Of a stretch of 39,640 nucleotides of DNA, positions 1 to 8,059 are shown one piece after another. How positions within the stretch are numbered: position 1 is the stretch's first letter; every line of letters starts with the position of its first letter. The DNA is from Chloroflexota bacterium (GTDB taxonomy: Bacteria; Chloroflexota; Dormibacteria; Dormibacterales; Dormibacteraceae). Below the pieces are notes generated by a model. It saw only the letters and a list, made by a program, of their open reading frames with translations. It was not told the DNA's origin and did no database searches. The translations under genes were made by a program, and so were the position numbers. The stretch is from contig VBGM01000148.1 of the NCBI GenBank assembly GCA_005880855.1, positions 47,659 through 87,298 of the forward strand, given 5' to 3'.

Positions 1-1
1 C

Positions 2-196
2 ACGCGGTCTCGCGGCATGGGCCGCTGGCTCGGCGACGGGCTGGGGGCCGAAGAAGGCACCCGGGTCTTCGACCAGCTCGCCGCGAGCCTCATCGACGGC
101 CTGCACCATCCCCGCTTCCTGATCGTCGGCGACCCGTCGGAGACCGACGCGCTCCGTGCCCGCTGGGACGCGACAGCGTCGGCGTCGGGAAAATGA
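2..196 (+). CDS. C-terminal end of an unrecognised protein (partial)
   Basis: An open frame enters from the left edge and ends at TGA 194-196, giving about 64 residues with the stretches GRWLGDGLG, LIDGLHHPRFLIVGDP and ALRARWD. The codons are GC-rich in the third position like the neighbouring genes, so it looks coding. The stop overlaps the antiporter start in an ATGA arrangement, so the two genes are probably translationally coupled and in one operon. I do not recognise the family; the fragment shows no motif from which to infer a function. Confidence 0.6.
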   Translation, partial: TRSRGMGRWLGDGLGAEEGTRVFDQLAASLIDGLHHPRFLIVGDPSETDALRARWDATASASGK

Positions 197-1932
197 CCGT
201 TCCCAGCGACCTCCTGTCGAGCATCGGAATCTGTGTCGCCGTCGCCGCCGTGCTCGCGGTCATTGGATGGAGGCTGCGCCAGCCGCTGATTCTTGCCTAC
301 CTGGTGACCGGTGTCGTGATCGGCCCGGTCGGGTTCAACTGGGTGAGGAAGCAGGACAGCATCCAGACCGTCGCGGAGATCGGGCTCATCCTCTTGCTTT
401 TCATCATCGGCCTCGAGATCGATCTCAAGAAGCTCGCCTCCGCTGGGCTGCCGGTGTTGCTCACGGGTGCCCTGCAGGTTCCGATCTGCATCGCCCTCGG
501 CCTCGGCTTCTTCTATTTGCTCGGCGTGCGCAACGCCGGCGGCAACTATGCGCTGCTTTACCTCGCGGCCTGCATGAGCCTGTCCAGCACGTTGGTGGTG
601 GTGAAGCTGCTCAACGACAAGTTCGAGCTCGATACGCTGCCCGGCCGCATCACGCTCGGCGTGCTCGTCATCCAGGACATCTGGGCCGTGGGCATGCTTG
701 CCGTCCAGCCCAACCTCACCAACCCAAACCTGCTCCCGCTTGCTTTTTCGCTGTGGAAGGGCGCTTTGCTCGTGACCGGCGGCTTCTTCATGGCCAAGTA
801 CGTCCTTCCTTTTCTGTTCCGCTCTGTCGCCAAAGCACCCGAGCTCGTGCTGGTGAGCGCGCTCGCATGGTGCTTCTTTCTGGCGAGCGCCGCGAGCGTG
901 ATCGGGCTCTCGCGCGAGATGGGCGCTTTGATCGCCGGCGTGAGCCTGTCTACCTTCCCCTACAACCTCGACGTGATGGCCAAGGCGGTCAGCATCCGCG
1001 ACTTCTTCGTCACCCTTTTCTTCGTTGCGCTCGGCATGCAGATTCGCATCCCGACGCTGCAGGTGGTGGAAATCGCCCTCGCCGCATCCGCTTTTGTAAT
1101 GCTGAGCCGCCTGTCAGTCGTGCCGATCCTCTACTTCCTCAAGATGGGCCACCGGGCCAGCCTGCTGCCGGCCATCAACCTGGCACAGGTGAGCGAGTTC
1201 TCGATCGTCATCGCTTCGATCGGGCTGACATATCACCAGATCAGCTCCGACGTGGTCACGGTCGTGATCATCACCTTCGCCATCACCTCTGTCGTGTCGA
1301 CGTACATGATCAACTCGAGTCACCGCGTCCAGAAGGTATTGAGCGCCGGGCTAAGGCTGCTGCATGTCCGGGATCTCGACCAGGGTGAGGCCGCGCCGCA
1401 GCGTGAGGAAGCCCGGCCGGAGACCATGATCTTCCTCGGGTTCTATCGCGATGCCAGCTCGATCCTCCTGGAGCTCGAGAGTGAAGGCTCAGCCGTCGAA
1501 GGGCAGGTCATGCTCGACAAGGTCCTGGTCATCGATTTCAACCCCACGGTGATGCGAGAGCTACAGAGACGAGGGATCAGCATCGTCTACGGCGACATCG
1601 CGCATGCCGACACCCTCCGCCACGCGGGCATCGAGAACGCCGAGCTCGTCGTGAGCAGCATTCCGGACGACATCCTTCGCGGCACCGACAACCTCAGGCT
1701 GCTTCGCAGCGCCCGCGCCAGCTGCCCCAGAGCCAAGGTCATGCTCACGACCGACCACATCCCGCAGGCCCTTCATTTCTACAAGGCCGGCGCCGACTTC
1801 GTCTACATACCCAGGCTCCATTCCGCCAGGCAGATCGCGCGCATCCTCAAGAACGGGCTCGTCGCCGGTTTCGACGGCGTGCGCGCCGCCGAGATCGCGC
1901 ACCTGCAGCATCGAAGGGAGGTCCTGGCCTAG
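193..1932 (+). CDS. CPA2-family cation:proton antiporter (KefB-like) with a degenerate TrkA-N-like domain
   Basis: The protein has 579 residues. The first ~385 form a hydrophobic antiporter domain with family hallmarks: an LILAYLVTGVVIGP segment near residue 31, GLEIDL near 73, SLSSTLVVVKLL, then a GVLVIQD stretch with the acidic pair expected for ion exchange. This is the fold of K+/H+ and Na+/H+ exchangers of the KefB/KefC type. From about residue 410 a soluble Rossmann-like domain follows (MIFLGFYRDA, VLVIDFNP, GDIAHADTLRHAGIENAELVV), which matches TrkA-N in layout. The usual GxGxxG nucleotide loop reads GFYRDA, so NAD binding may be lost or altered. ATG 193 overlaps the upstream stop. The family call is firm; the exchanged ion is unknown. 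Confidence 0.9.
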   Translation: MTVPSDLLSSIGICVAVAAVLAVIGWRLRQPLILAYLVTGVVIGPVGFNWVRKQDSIQTVAEIGLILLLFIIGLEIDLKKLASAGLPVLLTGALQVPICIALGLGFFYLLGVRNAGGNYALLYLAACMSLSSTLVVVKLLNDKFELDTLPGRITLGVLVIQDIWAVGMLAVQPNLTNPNLLPLAFSLWKGALLVTGGFFMAKYVLPFLFRSVAKAPELVLVSALAWCFFLASAASVIGLSREMGALIAGVSLSTFPYNLDVMAKAVSIRDFFVTLFFVALGMQIRIPTLQVVEIALAASAFVMLSRLSVVPILYFLKMGHRASLLPAINLAQVSEFSIVIASIGLTYHQISSDVVTVVIITFAITSVVSTYMINSSHRVQKVLSAGLRLLHVRDLDQGEAAPQREEARPETMIFLGFYRDASSILLELESEGSAVEGQVMLDKVLVIDFNPTVMRELQRRGISIVYGDIAHADTLRHAGIENAELVVSSIPDDILRGTDNLRLLRSARASCPRAKVMLTTDHIPQALHFYKAGADFVYIPRLHSARQIARILKNGLVAGFDGVRAAEIAHLQHRREVLA

Positions 1933-1946
1933 GGTTACCCGCAGGG

Positions 1947-2588
1947 GTGACGCGAATACTTGCCGTCGCCGACGAGGTCGACGAGGGCCTGTACGGCGAC
2001 AAGCTGATGCGGCTAAAACCGGAAATCGTCCTGTCGTGTGGAGATCTGCCCTCCGATTACCTCGAGTACATCGTCAGCCGCCTCAACGTGCCCTTGCTCT
2101 ACGTCCCTGGAAACCACGACCCCGACTTAAGGCCGGTGGACGAAACGTGGTCGCCGCTGCGAGCCGAGCCACTGGGGAAGGGGCCACAGGGGTGCGTCAA
2201 CGTCGACGGCAGGGTCGAGGAGGCCGCCGGGCTCCGCATCGCCGGCCTGGGCGGTTCGATGCGGTACCGGCCTGGTCCAAACCAGTACTCGCAAGCCGAG
2301 ATGCGCTGGCGGGCGCTGCGCATCGAGATGGTGGCGCGCCTGCGGCGGAGACGGGGCGGCCGCCGCCTCGATGTGCTGCTGACGCACGCACCGCCAGAGG
2401 GATTCGGGGCCAAGGAGAACGACCTCGCCCACCGCGGGTTCAACGCCTTCAACCGCTTGATCACGAAGCTGGCGCCACGCCTCCTCGTGCACGGCCACGT
2501 CCATCCTTATGGAGCGGCGCAGCCGCCGCGAAAGGTGGGGACGACGTTGATCATCAACGTCGTGCCCTCCCGGATGATCGAGATCTGA
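1947..2588 (+). CDS. Calcineurin-like metallophosphoesterase
   Basis: The protein has 213 residues and starts at GTG 1947, 14 bp after the antiporter gene. It shows the metallophosphoesterase blocks in order: an acidic first strand (VADEVDE near residue 8), SCGDLPSDY near 30, the PGNHDPD block near 55, LLTHAPPEG in the middle and HGHVHPYG near the end. These residues bind the two catalytic metals. The first block lacks the usual DxH and reads D-E-V-D, a variant that may alter one metal site. The substrate cannot be told. It probably belongs to the same transcript as the antiporter. Confidence 0.85.
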   Translation: MTRILAVADEVDEGLYGDKLMRLKPEIVLSCGDLPSDYLEYIVSRLNVPLLYVPGNHDPDLRPVDETWSPLRAEPLGKGPQGCVNVDGRVEEAAGLRIAGLGGSMRYRPGPNQYSQAEMRWRALRIEMVARLRRRRGGRRLDVLLTHAPPEGFGAKENDLAHRGFNAFNRLITKLAPRLLVHGHVHPYGAAQPPRKVGTTLIINVVPSRMIEI

Positions 2589-3539
2589 CTAAAGGGGAAG
2601 GCTCACCCCGGCCCCCTCCGCGCGGGCGCGGTCGTACACAATCCTCGCCGTGGCGGCGTCCTCGACCGCGTGACCGGTGGACTTGTAGACGGTGACCTCG
2701 TCGTCATCGGCACGGCCAGGCCGCGTGCCGGCGAGCACCTCGCCGACCTCAGTCAGCGAATCGGGATCGAGGCCCTGGAGCTCGTGAGCCCCCGCGGGAG
2801 GCGGGTTCGTGGCTGCGCCTCGCCATTCCACGAACACATGCGACGACGAGATCGTTTCGCGATCGATCTCCGGGCCGAAGGTTCCACCAACTGAGCTGAC
2901 GTGCGCACCGCGCTTGAGCCACGCGCGGCGGATCACCGGCTCGCGAGCGTCCGTACAGCAGGCGACCACATCGGCGCCGCGGACGGCCTCCTCGAAGGAA
3001 GCGGCGACCCGGGCGTGAGGATGCTTGGAGGCCAGGCGCGCCGCTTTGTCGCCGTCTCGCGAGGCGATCCTGATCTCATCGAAGTCGCGGACGCGGGGAA
3101 AGGTCTCGAGGTGGGAAGCGCCCTGGACGCCGGCGCCGAGGATGGCCAGCACCTTCGCGTCCTTGCGCGCCAGCGCGCGGGCCGCGACCGCGGCGGTGCC
3201 GCCGGTCCGAATCGCGGTGATGTACGTACCGTCCATGACGGCGAGCGGCGCGCCATCACCCTCGTCGAAGAGCGCGATCAGGCCTTGATGTGAGGGCAGC
3301 GAATGGTGGTGGTTGCCAGGAAAGACCGATACGAGCTTCACCTCGAGGGCGATGCCTGGCACGTAGCCCGGCATGGTGCCGAGGAGGCCGAGGTCCGGCA
3401 CGCGTATGCCAACGCGCGGAGGCACAGTCGTAGTGCCGGCCGAGTAAGCGATCAGCGCCTTGCCGAGAGCGTCGAGCATCGCGTCGACGTCGAGCAGGCG
3501 CTCCACGTCTTGGCGGCTCAGGTAGAGCAGCTCACGCAT
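2589..3539 (-). CDS. Ornithine cyclodeaminase / mu-crystallin family protein
   Basis: The chosen start, MRELLYLSRQDVERLL, is the usual beginning of this family and gives 316 residues; ATGs at 3548, 3551 and 3590 would add up to 17 residues. The Rossmann NAD(P) loop is seen as LAILGAGVQGASH, preceded by the substrate-side segment LEVKLVSVFPGN and followed by DVVACCTDAREPVI and HVSSVGGTFGPEID. Members include ornithine cyclodeaminase, alanine dehydrogenase, ketimine reductases and opine-type synthases; which one this is cannot be told. The gene is divergent from the MFS exporter and their starts touch, so their 5' regions overlap. Confidence 0.85.
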   Translation of the reverse strand: MRELLYLSRQDVERLLDVDAMLDALGKALIAYSAGTTTVPPRVGIRVPDLGLLGTMPGYVPGIALEVKLVSVFPGNHHHSLPSHQGLIALFDEGDGAPLAVMDGTYITAIRTGGTAAVAARALARKDAKVLAILGAGVQGASHLETFPRVRDFDEIRIASRDGDKAARLASKHPHARVAASFEEAVRGADVVACCTDAREPVIRRAWLKRGAHVSSVGGTFGPEIDRETISSSHVFVEWRGAATNPPPAGAHELQGLDPDSLTEVGEVLAGTRPGRADDDEVTVYKSTGHAVEDAATARIVYDRARAEGAGVSLPL

Positions 3540-4764
3540 GCCGGGCATCATAGATCTCGCAAAAGTGTGGGACTTTCTCCGCAACGGCAAGCTGGTGAGC
3601 CTGATGCTCGGACACCTGACCGTCGACAGCTATGTCGGTGTGATCCCGGTGCTGTATCCGCTGCTGATCGGACGGTTTCACCTGACCCTGGCCACCGTGG
3701 GTCTGGTCAGCCTCGCGTACACGGGTACGGCGGCCATCTCGCAGCCGCTCTTCGGCGTGATTGCCGACCGCTACGGGACGCATTTCACCGGGTATTCGCT
3801 GGTGTGGACCGCGCTCACCTTTGCGCTCGTCGGCTTCGTGCCGACATTTTCACTCCTGCTGGTGCTCGCCTGTGCTTCGGGCCTCGGCTCCGGCGCGTTC
3901 CATCCCTTCGGCGCCCTCGACGTGCGCGCACTACTCCCAGCATCACGGCGGAGCCTGGGCATGTCGATTTACGTCACAGCGGGTACGGTCGGCGTCGCAC
4001 TGGGGCCGCTGATCGGAATCGGGATCCTCTGGCTGTTCGGCGTTCGCGGTACGGGCCTGCTGCTCATCCCCGGCATCGCGACGGGGGCCTACCTGTTGTG
4101 GCGGGTGCGCGGAAAGGCGAGGCCCAAAGCAACCGGCGTGAAAGCCGCGGTCGCGGCCTCCGGCCCGGTCCCGGTGCTCGCGCTGGCCATGGTGATCGGC
4201 GTCATGATGTCGCGGAGCTGGACCGTCGGTGTCTTTCAGGCGTTCACGCCGACGTGGTACCGGCAGCTCGGCTACGGTCCCGAGTTTTACGGGCCGCTGG
4301 TGACGACGCTCGTGCTGGCCAGCGCGGTCGGCACCGTCGGATGCGGGTCGCTCGCCGATCGCTATGGCCGCCGCACCATCATTCTCGCCACCCTCGTGCT
4401 GAGCATCCCCGCGATCCTCCTGTACACGTCCTTTCCAGGGCCGTGGGCTTTCGCGAGCGCAATCCTCATCGGCGTGCTGGCCGCCTCGACGGCGCCGCTG
4501 ATGCTCTTGATGGCTCAACAGCTGATGGCCTCGCGGGCGGGGCTGGCGTCGGGCCTGGTGATGGGATTGGGATTCGTCACCGGTGCGATCGGCATTCCCA
4601 TCAACGGCGCTATCGGCGACGCCGTCGGTTTGCAGGAATCGCTGATGACCCACGTGATCCTGGTGGCCGGCACGATCGTCGTGGCGTGGTTCCTTCCCAC
4701 CGAGAAGGAGATCGCACGTTATTCGGACGTCGTCCCCGCGATCACGCCGGCGATTGCCGAGTAG
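3538..4764 (+). CDS. MFS transporter, fosmidomycin-resistance (Fsr)-like
   Basis: This is a 408-residue protein with about twelve hydrophobic segments and the MFS loop between helices 2 and 3 (GVIADRYGTHFTG near residue 78) repeated in the second half (GSLADRYGRRTII). FHPFGALDVRALLPASRRSLGMS-type spacing in helices 4-5, followed by GTVGVALGPLIG, resembles the Fsr family of drug exporters. A GTG at 3565 (reading WDFLRNGKL after it) is an alternative start that would leave the divergent OCD-family gene free of overlap. Its 3' end overlaps the convergent PAP2 gene by 23 bp. The substrate is unknown; fosmidomycin resistance is only a family label. Confidence 0.85.
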   Translation: MPGIIDLAKVWDFLRNGKLVSLMLGHLTVDSYVGVIPVLYPLLIGRFHLTLATVGLVSLAYTGTAAISQPLFGVIADRYGTHFTGYSLVWTALTFALVGFVPTFSLLLVLACASGLGSGAFHPFGALDVRALLPASRRSLGMSIYVTAGTVGVALGPLIGIGILWLFGVRGTGLLLIPGIATGAYLLWRVRGKARPKATGVKAAVAASGPVPVLALAMVIGVMMSRSWTVGVFQAFTPTWYRQLGYGPEFYGPLVTTLVLASAVGTVGCGSLADRYGRRTIILATLVLSIPAILLYTSFPGPWAFASAILIGVLAASTAPLMLLMAQQLMASRAGLASGLVMGLGFVTGAIGIPINGAIGDAVGLQESLMTHVILVAGTIVVAWFLPTEKEIARYSDVVPAITPAIAE

Positions 4765-5515
4765 CTGCAGCGCCCAATCGCGCCGACAGCGCCCGCACGA
4801 TGACGATTGCGATGGTCGCGTAAGCCACGCCCCCGATGACATCCGTCACATAGTGCTCGCCGAGGTAGACGACGACGACCCACACGATTACGGCCCATAG
4901 CCACAGGACGATGCCCACCTTGCGGCTCTGCCGCCAGGCGGCCGCGGCGGCGACAACAGGGAAACCGGCATGCAGCGATGGGAACGCGGCATACAGGTTG
5001 TAGTCGTGATGTGAGTACAGCCACACCACGCTCGCCGGCACCCCGCTGCGCTGGATCGTGCCTTCGATGAGGTGCCTCACAGTGCCTGGCTCCGCGAGCC
5101 AGGGCGGCGTGGTGGGAGCGATCACGTACGTCGCGAAAGCCAGTGCGCAAAGGACCACCAGCGTCAGCCCGAAGATCCGAAACGCGCTTCGGTCTGTCAT
5201 CCACAGCCAGGCGCCCACCGCGACGGGCAGCAGGAAATGCGTGAGGTAGACCGCGCTGCCGAGGTCTTCGAAAAGGTCCGCGTCGGCGAGCTTGCCGACG
5301 GCGGCCTGCAGGACCAGGGTCGGCTGGTAGCCGTCGAAGAGCGCGCGGTCGAATCGAGCCAGGTCATGGGCCGGCATGCCGACGACCGACGCGACATCGC
5401 GCATGGCTTCGTACGCGACCAGCAGCAATACGAACGGAGCCCATCCCCGCACGAGGACCATCAACCGCCCCCGGGCGGCATCGGTCCGGGCTGAGTCGAA
5501 GCTCACAATTGCCAA
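4742..5515 (-). CDS. PAP2-superfamily membrane protein (AUR1/inositol phosphorylceramide synthase-like)
   Basis: The protein has 257 residues and about six membrane segments. The second PAP2 motif is FPSLHAG (Ser180, His182) and the third is GEHYVTDVIGG (His221, Asp225), the residues that form the phosphohistidine and relay. PPWL near residue 137 is typical of the AUR1/Ipt1-like branch of the superfamily, which acts on lipid phosphates or transfers head groups at the membrane. The longest frame starts at TTG 5515; GTG 5506 is an equally good start, and no clear ribosome site separates them. The 3' end overlaps the convergent MFS gene. Confidence 0.85.
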   Translation of the reverse strand: MAIVSFDSARTDAARGRLMVLVRGWAPFVLLLVAYEAMRDVASVVGMPAHDLARFDRALFDGYQPTLVLQAAVGKLADADLFEDLGSAVYLTHFLLPVAVGAWLWMTDRSAFRIFGLTLVVLCALAFATYVIAPTTPPWLAEPGTVRHLIEGTIQRSGVPASVVWLYSHHDYNLYAAFPSLHAGFPVVAAAAAWRQSRKVGIVLWLWAVIVWVVVVYLGEHYVTDVIGGVAYATIAIVIVRALSARLGAAATRQSPA

Positions 5516-5647
5516 CTAGTGCTGTGTCGCGGAATCAGGTCGACAAGGCGCGGTCCAGATCGCCGACGCCAAGACGGGGGTGGCGCGAGGAGGAGCGCAT
5601 CACATAGATGCGTGACGACAAGCGCCGGGCCCCCCAACGCAGGCGTC

Positions 5648-5664
5648 AGCGCCCGCAGGGCGCT
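5648..5664. repeat. Perfect hairpin in the 5516-5797 non-coding gap
   Basis: AGCGCCC and GGGCGCT are exact inverted copies separated by GCA. It lies in a gap of about 280 bp that holds no convincing gene. No T-run follows on either strand, so a simple intrinsic terminator is not supported. Confidence 0.55.
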
Positions 5665-5682
5665 CGGCGACCGGGGTCCCCG

Positions 5683-5699
5683 CGAAATCGACGATTTCG
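5683..5699. promoter_or_regulatory. Perfect 17-bp palindrome, possible operator
   Basis: CGAAATCG and CGATTTCG are exact inverted copies around a single A at 5691. It sits 18 bp after the hairpin at 5648-5664 and about 100 bp before the DUF2268 gene. It has the size and symmetry of a dimeric regulator site, or it could form an RNA hairpin. An AT-rich stretch with TAAATA (5753-5758) lies between it and the gene and could hold the promoter. The role is inferred only. Confidence 0.45.
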
Positions 5700-5797
5700 T
5701 GGGGTGGGAATATGGGCCGATGCATTGGCGACCGCTTTCCGTGGCACAGCACTAAATACACGTGAGGGCTTCGCACGGCTTCAGGGTTCTGTAAACG

Positions 5798-6700
5798 ATG
5801 GCGCTGAGCACCGACGACCAGATCGAGTTCGTGGTGCACGACGACGCGGCCGCGCTCAAGCGGCTGTTCACGCTTCCAGTGTCCGCTCGCCTCGACGCGC
5901 TGGCCGCGATGCGCGGCGTCTCGTCGTTCGATGGCGCGGGCATGGAGATGCTCCGCCAGATCCATGAGCGCGGCGACGGTTTCCGCGTCGAGGTCGACGA
6001 CCCACGTTATCCGGCGGCGGTCGATCGTCTCCTCAACGCTGACGCGTGGGGTCAGATCAAGCGCGACCTGGCCCGCGCGTGGGAGTACCAGAACGTGGCC
6101 CTGCCTGGCATACACCACCCGGATCGCATCGAGGTCACGCTCACGCTCGGCAACCCCGACGACCCAGTCTTCCTGGAGCGCACATACGGGTACTACGGAA
6201 TGGGGGCGACGCCGGGAACGATCTGGATGGTCGCCTGGCCGACGGATTACAACGAGACGAGGATCGGCGCGTGCGCGGTGCACGAGCTGGCGCACAACAT
6301 CCGCACGCCAAACGTCGACGGCCCTTTCAACCTGGCGGAATGGGTCGTCCACGAGGGCCTCGCCGAGGTCTTCACCGTCGAGGTATGTGGACCCGATTCC
6401 ACAGGCGCCTGGTACAAGGACGTGAAAGGCAAAGCGTTCGACGAAACGTGGGACAAGATGCTCGCCGCGTTCGGGACCGGCTCCACGTTTCGCGACTGGA
6501 GCCCGTACGTCCTGGGCGACGAAGTGGCTCGCAGGGTCGGGTCGGAACCGGTCGGTATCCCTCACATGGGCGGCTACGCGGTCGGCCGCAAAATCGTCGA
6601 GCGCTACCTCGACGCGACGGGTTTGAAAGCGGCCCAGGCGATCGCGCGGCCCGTGAACGAGATTTTCGAAGGCGCCGGCATCACCCCACCATCGGCATGA
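5798..6700 (+). CDS. DUF2268-type predicted Zn-dependent protease
   Basis: The protein has 300 residues without a signal peptide. The zinc-binding HExxH is HELAH at residues 162-166, preceded by YNETRIGACAV and followed about 20 residues later by EWVVHEGLAE, which supplies a candidate third metal ligand. This layout matches DUF2268 predicted metalloproteases. ATG 5798 was chosen because the N-terminal part lines up with the rest of the frame, although no strong ribosome site is visible. The stop overlaps the next gene (ATGA), so the pair is probably co-translated. The substrate is unknown. Confidence 0.75.
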   Translation: MALSTDDQIEFVVHDDAAALKRLFTLPVSARLDALAAMRGVSSFDGAGMEMLRQIHERGDGFRVEVDDPRYPAAVDRLLNADAWGQIKRDLARAWEYQNVALPGIHHPDRIEVTLTLGNPDDPVFLERTYGYYGMGATPGTIWMVAWPTDYNETRIGACAVHELAHNIRTPNVDGPFNLAEWVVHEGLAEVFTVEVCGPDSTGAWYKDVKGKAFDETWDKMLAAFGTGSTFRDWSPYVLGDEVARRVGSEPVGIPHMGGYAVGRKIVERYLDATGLKAAQAIARPVNEIFEGAGITPPSA

Positions 6701-7197
6701 CGGCGCGGTCGGTCTCGCGTCCTTACATGCCCGGCTACGGCACCCTGCCCGCCGGCGACGGCACTGGTCTTCTGCCCTGGTCCTGGGCGGAGGAGCGCCT
6801 GGTGTCGTCGCGCAACTACTGGATTTCCACCGTGTGGCCCGACGGCAGGCCGCATGCGATGCCGGTGTGGGGGATGTGGCACGACGATGCCTTCTGGTTC
6901 AGCAGCAGCCGGCCTTCCCGCAAGTCGAAAAACCTCGTGGCCAACCCGCGCTGCGTGGTCACGACCGAGGATGCGTTGAACCCGGTCGTCGTTGAGGGCA
7001 TGGCCCGGCTGCTAACGGACCCGAACGATCTCGCCACGCTGCTCGCGCTGGAGAACGCCAAGTACGAGACCGATTACAAGATCGACTTGCTGAACCCCGC
7101 GGTCAGCTCATGCTTCCGGGTCGCGCCGAAATGGGTTTTCGGGCTCGCACACGACGATTTCACCGGCTCGCCGACGAGATGGGCCTTCGAGACTTAG
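6697..7197 (+). CDS. Pyridoxamine 5'-phosphate oxidase-like (flavin/F420-type split-barrel) protein
   Basis: The protein has 166 residues. The split-barrel core reads NYWISTVWPDGRPHAMPVWGMWHDDAFWFSSS, then SRKSKNLVANPRCVVTTED, which is the usual pattern of PNPOx-like flavin- or F420-binding proteins. Family members reduce or bind flavins, F420 or haem breakdown products; the true PNPOx active-site pattern is not evident. ATG 6697 overlaps the stop of the protease gene, so the start is fixed by the ATGA junction. Its last bases overlap the convergent small membrane protein gene. Confidence 0.8.
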   Translation: MTARSVSRPYMPGYGTLPAGDGTGLLPWSWAEERLVSSRNYWISTVWPDGRPHAMPVWGMWHDDAFWFSSSRPSRKSKNLVANPRCVVTTEDALNPVVVEGMARLLTDPNDLATLLALENAKYETDYKIDLLNPAVSSCFRVAPKWVFGLAHDDFTGSPTRWAFET

Positions 7198-7670
7198 GCA
7201 GCGCTCCTGGAACCCGCCGGGTCGCTGGCGATGTACAAACCGACCGAGTAGGACACAATCGCAATCGCGAAGCCGGCGGCCATGAGCATCGAGCTGAAGT
7301 CCTGGTTGTAGTTCAGGAAGCTGCCGCCGTTGAAGCCGGCTGCAAGAACACCGATGAACCCGACGACGGCGGACACCACGATGCCGCGGCGGCGATTCCC
7401 GATCGCCTGCACGAGCGTTCCGAGCGCCGCGATCACGATCACGAGCCCGAAGCCCGCATGGATCGCCAGCAGGATGTGGCCGTGCAAGATCGCCCAGGTC
7501 ACGCTCTGCACCACGCCGCTGAAATACTCCGGCGGGTTTGCCCCCGGGTGCTGGTCGGGGATCGTCACGAAGAGGTTGACCGCCATGCCCAGAAGGAACT
7601 GCGCGGTGAGCATCACGAGCGCAAACAGGAAGGTGATGCGAAGCTGCCGCGCGCTGGCCATGGCTTCCAA
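7194..7670 (-). CDS. Four-helix membrane protein of unknown function
   Basis: The protein has 158 residues (155 if the second Met at 7661 is used) and four predicted membrane helices: residues ~10-35, ~58-85, ~92-118 and ~128-150. The second helix begins with HGHILLAIHAG, whose histidines could bind haem or metal as in small cytochrome-b-like proteins, but this is only a guess. It is divergent from the truncated haemoglobin gene with 17 bp between starts, so the two may share a control region. The family is not recognised. Confidence 0.7.
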   Translation of the reverse strand: MEAMASARQLRITFLFALVMLTAQFLLGMAVNLFVTIPDQHPGANPPEYFSGVVQSVTWAILHGHILLAIHAGFGLVIVIAALGTLVQAIGNRRRGIVVSAVVGFIGVLAAGFNGGSFLNYNQDFSSMLMAAGFAIAIVSYSVGLYIASDPAGSRSAA

Positions 7671-7674
7671 AGTC

Positions 7675-7687
7675 TATTTTCAGTAGC
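7675..7687 (+). promoter_or_regulatory. -10-like box for a possibly leaderless haemoglobin mRNA
   Basis: TATTTT (7675-7680) lies 7 nt before the GTG start at 7688, the spacing seen when transcription starts at or near the start codon. No ribosome-binding site is present. No clear -35 was found. Confidence 0.35.
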
Positions 7688-8059
7688 GTGACCGTGTTCG
7701 AAGCGGTGGGCGGAGCCGACACCTTCAAAGTGTTGGTCGAGCGCTTCTATGCCGGCGTCGCCGCCGATCCAGTTCTCCGGGCCGTTTACCCCGAGGAGGA
7801 CCTGTCTGGGGCGACGGAGCGCCTGACCCTCTTTCTCATCCAGTACTGGGGCGGACCGGATGATTACAGCGCCCGGCGCGGGCACCCACGGCTGCGTCTG
7901 CGCCACCAACGGTTCGCGATCGGCCAGGTAGAACGAGATGCCTGGCTCCGGCACATGACGGCCGCCGTGGACTCTCTCGACCCGGCGCCTGATATTCGCA
8001 AATCACTGATCGACTATTTCGAGACGACGTCGACGGCGATGATCAACCGGCCGGCATAG
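7688..8059 (+). CDS. Group II truncated haemoglobin (trHbO-like)
   Basis: The protein has 123 residues, the normal length. The family signature YSARRGHPRLRLRH is present; His73 is the proximal haem ligand (F8). Tyr21 is in the B10 place (ERFYAGVAADPVL), Tyr34 at CD1 (RAVYPE) and Trp86 at G8 (RDAWLRHM), a set typical of group II proteins that bind O2 tightly and handle NO or peroxide. It is divergent from a small membrane protein and its 3' end overlaps the convergent DUF2254 gene by 17 bp. The start is GTG. Confidence 0.93.
   Translation: MTVFEAVGGADTFKVLVERFYAGVAADPVLRAVYPEEDLSGATERLTLFLIQYWGGPDDYSARRGHPRLRLRHQRFAIGQVERDAWLRHMTAAVDSLDPAPDIRKSLIDYFETTSTAMINRPA

Noticed and set aside
156-1388. 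A 410-codon open frame overlapping the antiporter gene
   Set aside because: Arg/Pro/His-rich with no family features; it is the shadow of the antiporter frame in GC-rich DNA.
5519-5755. A 78-codon plus-strand frame in the gene-free patch
   Set aside because: Arg-rich, no ribosome site, and it crosses both hairpins; no support for coding.
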